In this document: piece after piece, positions 60,039 through 64,000 of the stretch
Position numbering within the stretch: the first letter of the stretch is position 1
Layout: each line of letters starts with the position of its first letter
Assembly (NCBI RefSeq): GCF_025960875.1
Contig: NZ_JAODLR010000001.1
Location: 186,001 to 250,000 of the forward strand
DNA from: Crystallibacter permensis
GTDB lineage: Bacteria; Actinomycetota; Actinomycetes; Actinomycetales; Micrococcaceae
Direction of reading: 5' to 3'
Length of the DNA stretch: 64,000 nucleotides
Program-made: the position numbers and the translations under genes
The notes under the pieces: model-generated
Databases searched by the model: none
The model's input: only the letters and a program-made list of their open reading frames with translations
Told to the model about the DNA's origin: nothing

Positions 60039-60917
60039 CTAGGCCAGCAGGCTTTGCAGGATCGGGGCGGCACCGTCTTCGTCTACGGTTCCGGTCACTT
60101 CGTGGGCGACGGCGATGACTTCCTCTGGCGCCTGGCCCATGGCAACACCGCGGGCGGCCCAGTCGAGCATTTCGATGTCGTTGCGGCCGTCCCCCATGGC
60201 CACGGTCTGTGCCGGGTCCACCTTGAGCTTGCGGCGCAGGGTCTCCAGCGCGCTGGCCTTGGTAACGCCGTTCGCCGCAATATCCAGCCAGGCGGTCCAG
60301 CCCACCGAGTAGGCCACACCGTGCAGACCCGCATTGTCGATGGCTTCCTTGAACTCTTCCGGCGTGTTCTCGGCACTGAACACCACCACGCGCACGGCCG
60401 AGGCTTCCAGCATGGTTTCGAAGTCCACGCCGATGGCTTCTATCCCGAAGCTCGCGTCCTGGAAGCGCTCGGTCGAGAGGAATTGACCCTCATTGTCCTC
60501 AAGGGCGAATTTGGCGGTGGGCAGCTTCGTGCGCAGGGCACGCAGTGCCGGGCCGGGTTTGAAGGTGACGCGGTCGATGACCTCGTAGCCGTTCTCCAGG
60601 CCGGTGTCGATCCGCAAGGTCACGCCGCCGTTTGAGCAGACGGCGTACCCCTTGGTCAGCCCGATGAGTTCGATAATCGGCAGCGTGGCGTTCAACGAGC
60701 GGCCGGTCGAGACCACCACTTCATGGCCGGAGTCGACCACTGCCTGCGCGGCCTCGCGGACGGCATCGCTCATGTGTCCGTCGTGGTTCACCAGTGTGCC
60801 GTCCACATCCAGGCAGACCATTTTCCGCACCTGGTTGTCCGTCTGCAACGAATTCCGGCTTGTGTTCTTTTGCTGGTCTTCGATGCCAGCAATCGCATTG
60901 TCAGCTGTAGTTGTCAT
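60039..60917 (-). CDS. Cof-type HAD-superfamily phosphatase
   Basis: A 292-residue HAD phosphatase of the Cof type. Motif I is VCLDVDGTLVNHDG (residues 34-47, nucleophile Asp), motif II is VVVSTGRSL, the lysine motif region includes GVTKASALETLRRKL and motif IV is AMGDGRNDIEML. A C2 cap domain lies between. An N-terminal tail of about 30 residues is non-conserved, so the true start may be internal. It probably dephosphorylates a sugar or cofactor phosphate. It follows serS by 83 bases. Confidence 0.88.
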   Translation of the reverse strand: MTTTADNAIAGIEDQQKNTSRNSLQTDNQVRKMVCLDVDGTLVNHDGHMSDAVREAAQAVVDSGHEVVVSTGRSLNATLPIIELIGLTKGYAVCSNGGVTLRIDTGLENGYEVIDRVTFKPGPALRALRTKLPTAKFALEDNEGQFLSTERFQDASFGIEAIGVDFETMLEASAVRVVVFSAENTPEEFKEAIDNAGLHGVAYSVGWTAWLDIAANGVTKASALETLRRKLKVDPAQTVAMGDGRNDIEMLDWAARGVAMGQAPEEVIAVAHEVTGTVDEDGAAPILQSLLA

Positions 60918-61000
60918 TATTCCAGTGAATCAGAGGCAAGCCCCGAAACGGTAGGGCGACGCTCACATTGGGAATTAACGGCTGATGAATACCGGCCGAA

Positions 61001-62284
61001 CTAGCTAAGTACGGGCAGGACCTCGAGGCCGCCTAGGTACGGGCGCAGTGCCGCGGGCACAGTCACCGATCCGTCGGCATTCTGGTGGTGCTCAAGGATG
61101 GCTACGATCCAGCGCGTGGTGGCGAGGGTGCCGTTCAGGGTAGCCACGGCACGGGTGCCCTTCTTTTCCTCGCCGGTGATGCGTTCACGCACATTCAGGC
61201 GACGGGCCTGGAAGGTCGTGCAGTTGGAGGTGGAGGTCAGCTCGCGGTAGGCATTCTGCGTGGGGACCCAGGCTTCGCAGTCGAACTTACGGGCGGCGCT
61301 CATGCCCAGGTCGCCGGCGGCAGTATCGATCACCCGGTAGGGAAGTTCCACCTTGGCGAGCATCTCCTCTTCCCAAGCCAGCAGCCGGGCATGCTCTTCG
61401 GCGGCGTTCTCGACCGTGGTGTAGATGAACATTTCCACCTTGTTGAACTGGTGGACCCGGATGATCCCGCGCGTATCCTTCCCGTGCGAGCCCGCTTCAC
61501 GGCGGTAGCAGGAGGACCAGCCCGCATAGCGCAGCGGACCGGCGGCCAGATCCAGGATTTCGTCCCCGTGGTAGCCCGCCAGCGGAACCTCGGAGGTGCC
61601 CACCAAGTACAGGTCGTCCTCGGCCAGACGGTAGATTTCGTCATCGTGCGCCACATCGAATCCGGTGCCCTGCATCGTTTCCGGGCGGACCAACGTGGGG
61701 GTGATCATCGGCGTGAAGCCGGCCGCGATGGCCTGGTCCATGGCCATATTCAGCAGCGCCAGCTCCAGCCGGGCACCGACGCCCTTGAGGAAGTAGAACC
61801 GCGCACCGGAAACCTTCGCGCCGCGCTCCATGTCGATGGCACCCAGCAGCTCGCCGATCTCCAGGTGGTCCCGGGGCTCGAACCCGTCCGGGCCGAAGTC
61901 GCGGGGCTTGCCAACGGTCTTGATGACCTCGAAGTCATCCTCGCCGCCGGCGGGTACGCCATCCTCGATGAGGTTCGGGATCCGCCGCAGCAGCGACTCC
62001 TGCTCCGTTTGCGCGGCGTCCGATTCGGCCTGGGCCGCCTTGACCGACGCGGCGAGTTCCTTCACTTCAGCCAGCAGGGTTTGCTTTTCCTCGCCCTTGG
62101 CCTGGGCAACCTTCTTGCCGAAAGCGTTCTGCTCGGCGCGCAGCGATTCGTAGCGGGTAATGGCTTCGCGGCGGGCGGAGTCTGCGGAAATGACTGCATC
62201 AACCAGGGAATCATCGGCTCCCCGGGCACGCTGGGAGGCTCGGAAAATCTCAGGATTGGCGCGGAGTTCATTTACATCGATCAC
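61001..62284 (-). CDS. serS: Seryl-tRNA synthetase
   Basis: A 427-residue class II synthetase charging tRNA-Ser. It has an N-terminal coiled-coil arm (residues about 28-105), which grips the long variable arm of tRNA-Ser. Motif 2 is [20 protein letters not shown], and motif 3 includes [34 protein letters not shown] is the serine-site segment. The start is GTG. It is divergent from the lipid kinase gene. Confidence 0.96.
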   Translation of the reverse strand: MIDVNELRANPEIFRASQRARGADDSLVDAVISADSARREAITRYESLRAEQNAFGKKVAQAKGEEKQTLLAEVKELAASVKAAQAESDAAQTEQESLLRRIPNLIEDGVPAGGEDDFEVIKTVGKPRDFGPDGFEPRDHLEIGELLGAIDMERGAKVSGARFYFLKGVGARLELALLNMAMDQAIAAGFTPMITPTLVRPETMQGTGFDVAHDDEIYRLAEDDLYLVGTSEVPLAGYHGDEILDLAAGPLRYAGWSSCYRREAGSHGKDTRGIIRVHQFNKVEMFIYTTVENAAEEHARLLAWEEEMLAKVELPYRVIDTAAGDLGMSAARKFDCEAWVPTQNAYRELTSTSNCTTFQARRLNVRERITGEEKKGTRAVATLNGTLATTRWIVAILEHHQNADGSVTVPAALRPYLGGLEVLPVLS

Positions 62285-62357
62285 CTGCTAAGGGTACCGA
62301 ACAACCGGCCGCCACCTCGATTTCGCGCCCGGGTGGTGCGGCTATTCTAAGAGCATC

Positions 62358-63467
62358 ATGGAGACTCATTGGATGGTTGGCCTCGTTGTTGTTATCGCCG
62401 CGGTGGTTTTTATCGTGAGCTGGCTCAGTGTGCGCCATCTGCCGGCCCGCCGGGCGGCCACGGTCCCCGGCGTGCCGGTGGAAGTCCTTGATGCCAGGGC
62501 CCAGCGGGTGGCTGTGATCCTCAACCCCGTGAAGAACGACGCCGACTTAGCCCGGGAGAAGATCCGGCTGGCCTGCACCGCCGCCGGGTGGCCCGAGCCG
62601 ATGGTCTTCGAGACGACCCGGGACGATCCGGGGCACACGCAGACAAGACGCGCGCTGGAAGCCGGCGCCGACGTTGTCCTGGCCGGGGGCGGCGACGGAA
62701 CGGTCCGCATGGTCACCGGCGAGCTGGCTGGCACGAACATACCCTTCGGCCTGGTGCCGCTGGGCACCGGAAATCTGCTGGCCCGCAACCTCGGCATCAA
62801 CCCCGGACAACTGGACGCAAACATCCTCACGGCCCTGCACGGTGCGGACCGCCGGATCGACACCGCGACCATCACGCTGGAGAATTCGGTGACCGGCAGC
62901 AGCATCACGGAGAGTTTCCTGGTGATCGCCGGCATCGGGCTGGACGCCCAGGTCCTCGCGGACACCAAGGACGATCTCAAACGCAGGTACGGCTGGCTGG
63001 CCTACTCCGAAGCGGGCGTGCGGAACCTGCCGGGCAAACGCAAAAAAGTCACCATCAGTATCGACGACGGTCCCGTCCAGACCCGCAGCATCCGCAGCAT
63101 CCTGTTTGCCAACTGCGGCAAACTGCCGGCAGGCATCGATTTCATCCCGTCCGCCACGGTGGACGACGGCGAACTGGACATCGTGGTGATGAGCCCGCGT
63201 AACGCGTTGGGCTGGATCCGGATTGCCGCCAAGACGCTGCTGCGGCACAATGCCCGGATCCCGGTCATCGATTATTACCGAGGGCGCAAGGTTATGGTGA
63301 CGGCCCATGAACCGATGGGCACGCAGCTGGACGGAGACCTCTCGGGCGACGTGACCTCACTGACCGTCCAGGTCCGGCCCTCCGCGCTCAGCGTGCGGGT
63401 GGATCCACAGACCCTGGCCAATGTGGGCGCCGCAACCGCCCAGGACCGCCGGACGGACCTGGCCTAA
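62358..63467 (+). CDS. Diacylglycerol kinase-family lipid kinase
   Basis: A 369-residue protein. An N-terminal TM anchor (MVGLVVVIAAVVFIVSWLSV) precedes a DAGK catalytic domain with the nucleotide loop GGGDGTV (residues 110-116) and IPFGLVPLGTGNLLARNLGI. The C-terminal domain carries FIPSATVDDGELDIVVMSP. Such enzymes phosphorylate diacylglycerol, sphingoid or related lipids; the true substrate is unknown. It is divergent from serS. Confidence 0.9.
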   Translation: METHWMVGLVVVIAAVVFIVSWLSVRHLPARRAATVPGVPVEVLDARAQRVAVILNPVKNDADLAREKIRLACTAAGWPEPMVFETTRDDPGHTQTRRALEAGADVVLAGGGDGTVRMVTGELAGTNIPFGLVPLGTGNLLARNLGINPGQLDANILTALHGADRRIDTATITLENSVTGSSITESFLVIAGIGLDAQVLADTKDDLKRRYGWLAYSEAGVRNLPGKRKKVTISIDDGPVQTRSIRSILFANCGKLPAGIDFIPSATVDDGELDIVVMSPRNALGWIRIAAKTLLRHNARIPVIDYYRGRKVMVTAHEPMGTQLDGDLSGDVTSLTVQVRPSALSVRVDPQTLANVGAATAQDRRTDLA

Positions 63468-63500
63468 GCTGCGGCGCCGTTCCACCGGGCCGGACCAGTC

Positions 63501-63830
63501 CTACGTGTCCTGGCCGCCGAGGTTGTATGGATCGTCGCTGGAGTCCGCCTCGTCCGTGTTGTGCAGATCGTCGCCCGGAACATCGAGGGCTTCGCGCTCT
63601 GCGTCCAGCGGCGGCACGTCCTCGAGGTTTTCGCTCTCATCTTCCGGATTCGGAAATTCGCCCTTGGCCTGGTGCTTGATCATTTCCTGCTCTTCAGCCA
63701 GGCGCAGGTCATTGCCGAGGTCGCCGGCATCGCCGGAACGAAACTCGCTGTTGGTCTGCTGCAGCTGCTCGTCATACTGGCCGCCGTCGGCGCCGGTCTC
63801 GCTGTGCAGTTCCTCGTTGCTTTCGGTCAT
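63501..63830 (-). CDS. Small acidic hypothetical protein
   Basis: A 109-residue, strongly acidic and hydrophilic protein (MTESNEELHSETGADGGQYD to DSSDDPYNLGGQDT) with few hydrophobic residues, so probably disordered. A GAAGG-like site precedes ATG 63830; the frame is open 12 codons further. I do not recognise a family. It is convergent with the lipid kinase. Confidence 0.55.
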   Translation of the reverse strand: MTESNEELHSETGADGGQYDEQLQQTNSEFRSGDAGDLGNDLRLAEEQEMIKHQAKGEFPNPEDESENLEDVPPLDAEREALDVPGDDLHNTDEADSSDDPYNLGGQDT

Positions 63831-63915
63831 CGTAGGCACCTTCCGTTCAGTATTGCTAGGCTCCAACTTCGATCAGCTTACTTAGCAAGTGGTGCCAGCG
63901 AAAGCTCACGGCTTC

Positions 63916-64000
63916 TCAGGCAGGCTGCAGCAGTCGCTGGACCCATTCATGCGCCTCGCGGAATGCTTTGTCCTGATTGTTCCGGGCAACTGCATAGGCG
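63916..64000 (-). CDS. C-terminal end of an unidentified protein, cut by window edge
   Basis: A minus-strand frame open to the window edge ends with NNQDKAFREAHEWVQRLLQPA and a TGA at 63916-63918. The composition looks coding and it points the same way as the acidic gene, 85 bases upstream of it. Too little is visible to name it. Confidence 0.45.
   Translation of the reverse strand, partial: AYAVARNNQDKAFREAHEWVQRLLQPA

Noticed and set aside
1-64000. CRISPR arrays, insertion sequences, prophage or secondary-metabolite clusters
   Set aside because: No regular repeat array, transposase, phage structural gene, PKS/NRPS or terpene gene is visible anywhere in the window.

Overview
The window reads as an ordinary chromosomal segment of a high-G+C actinobacterium. 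Gene content and order fit the Micrococcaceae, most likely an Arthrobacter-like soil or osmotolerant species. Three things point there: actinobacterial marker genes (lsr2, disA, clpC, DUF3180, DUF2342, DUF2520), an ectABCD cluster, and a gene order from about 31.7 to 58.2 kb that closely parallels the Mycobacterium tuberculosis block radA-disA ... clpC-lsr2-lysS-panC ... folK-folB-folP-folE-ftsH ... hpt-tilS-DUF2342-dacB-ppa. The taxonomic call is inference; no rRNA gene is present.

Layout. 0-4.9 kb: a glycerophosphodiesterase cut by the left edge and several envelope or hypothetical genes. 4.9-11 kb: a complete fructose phosphotransferase locus, fruR-fruK-fruA-ptsI-ptsH, ending in a strong hairpin. 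11-13.3 kb: small hypotheticals and an EEP-family nuclease or phosphatase. 13.3-19.4 kb: amino-acid permease and bifunctional PutA, with a divergent LysR regulator. 19.4-22.9 kb: ectABCD, making ectoine and 5-hydroxyectoine, next to a tRNA-Lys(UUU). 24-30.4 kb: two phosphate systems converging on one terminator, DUF47-pit on the plus strand and pstSCAB on the minus strand, with a tandem PhoP box before pstS. 30.5-38.5 kb: FUSC membrane protein, radA-disA, a membrane-anchored protein, mutY, small stress-type proteins, an N-acetylglutamate-synthase-like GNAT and a nucleotidyltransferase. 38.6-52.8 kb: a long run of minus-strand housekeeping genes (clpC, lsr2, lysS plus a 50-residue gene, panC, DUF2520, two PH-domain proteins, DUF3180, folK, folB, folP, folE, ftsH). 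52.9-58.2 kb: hpt, tilS, DUF2342 metalloprotease, dacB, and divergent ppa. 58.3-64 kb: a SatD-like and DUF1761 pair, a Doc-type toxin-antitoxin pair, HAD phosphatase, serS, a diacylglycerol-kinase-family gene, a small acidic protein, and the 3' end of an unidentified gene.

I see no insertion sequence, prophage, CRISPR array or other mobile element. I also see no clearly new multigene system. The most interesting points are regulatory or organisational. They are the shared Pho-type 10-mer before both phosphate transporters, a terminator inside the ect cluster between ectC and ectD, and a 50-residue membrane gene two bases after lysS. They also include a folB-to-panC chain of overlapping genes carrying a dehydrogenase-like DUF2520 gene against panC, the loss of panD and coaX from this locus, a ftsH leader whose Shine-Dalgarno is separated from the start by a hairpin, a toxin-antitoxin pair with GATACC repeats, and a long non-coding lsr2 upstream region.
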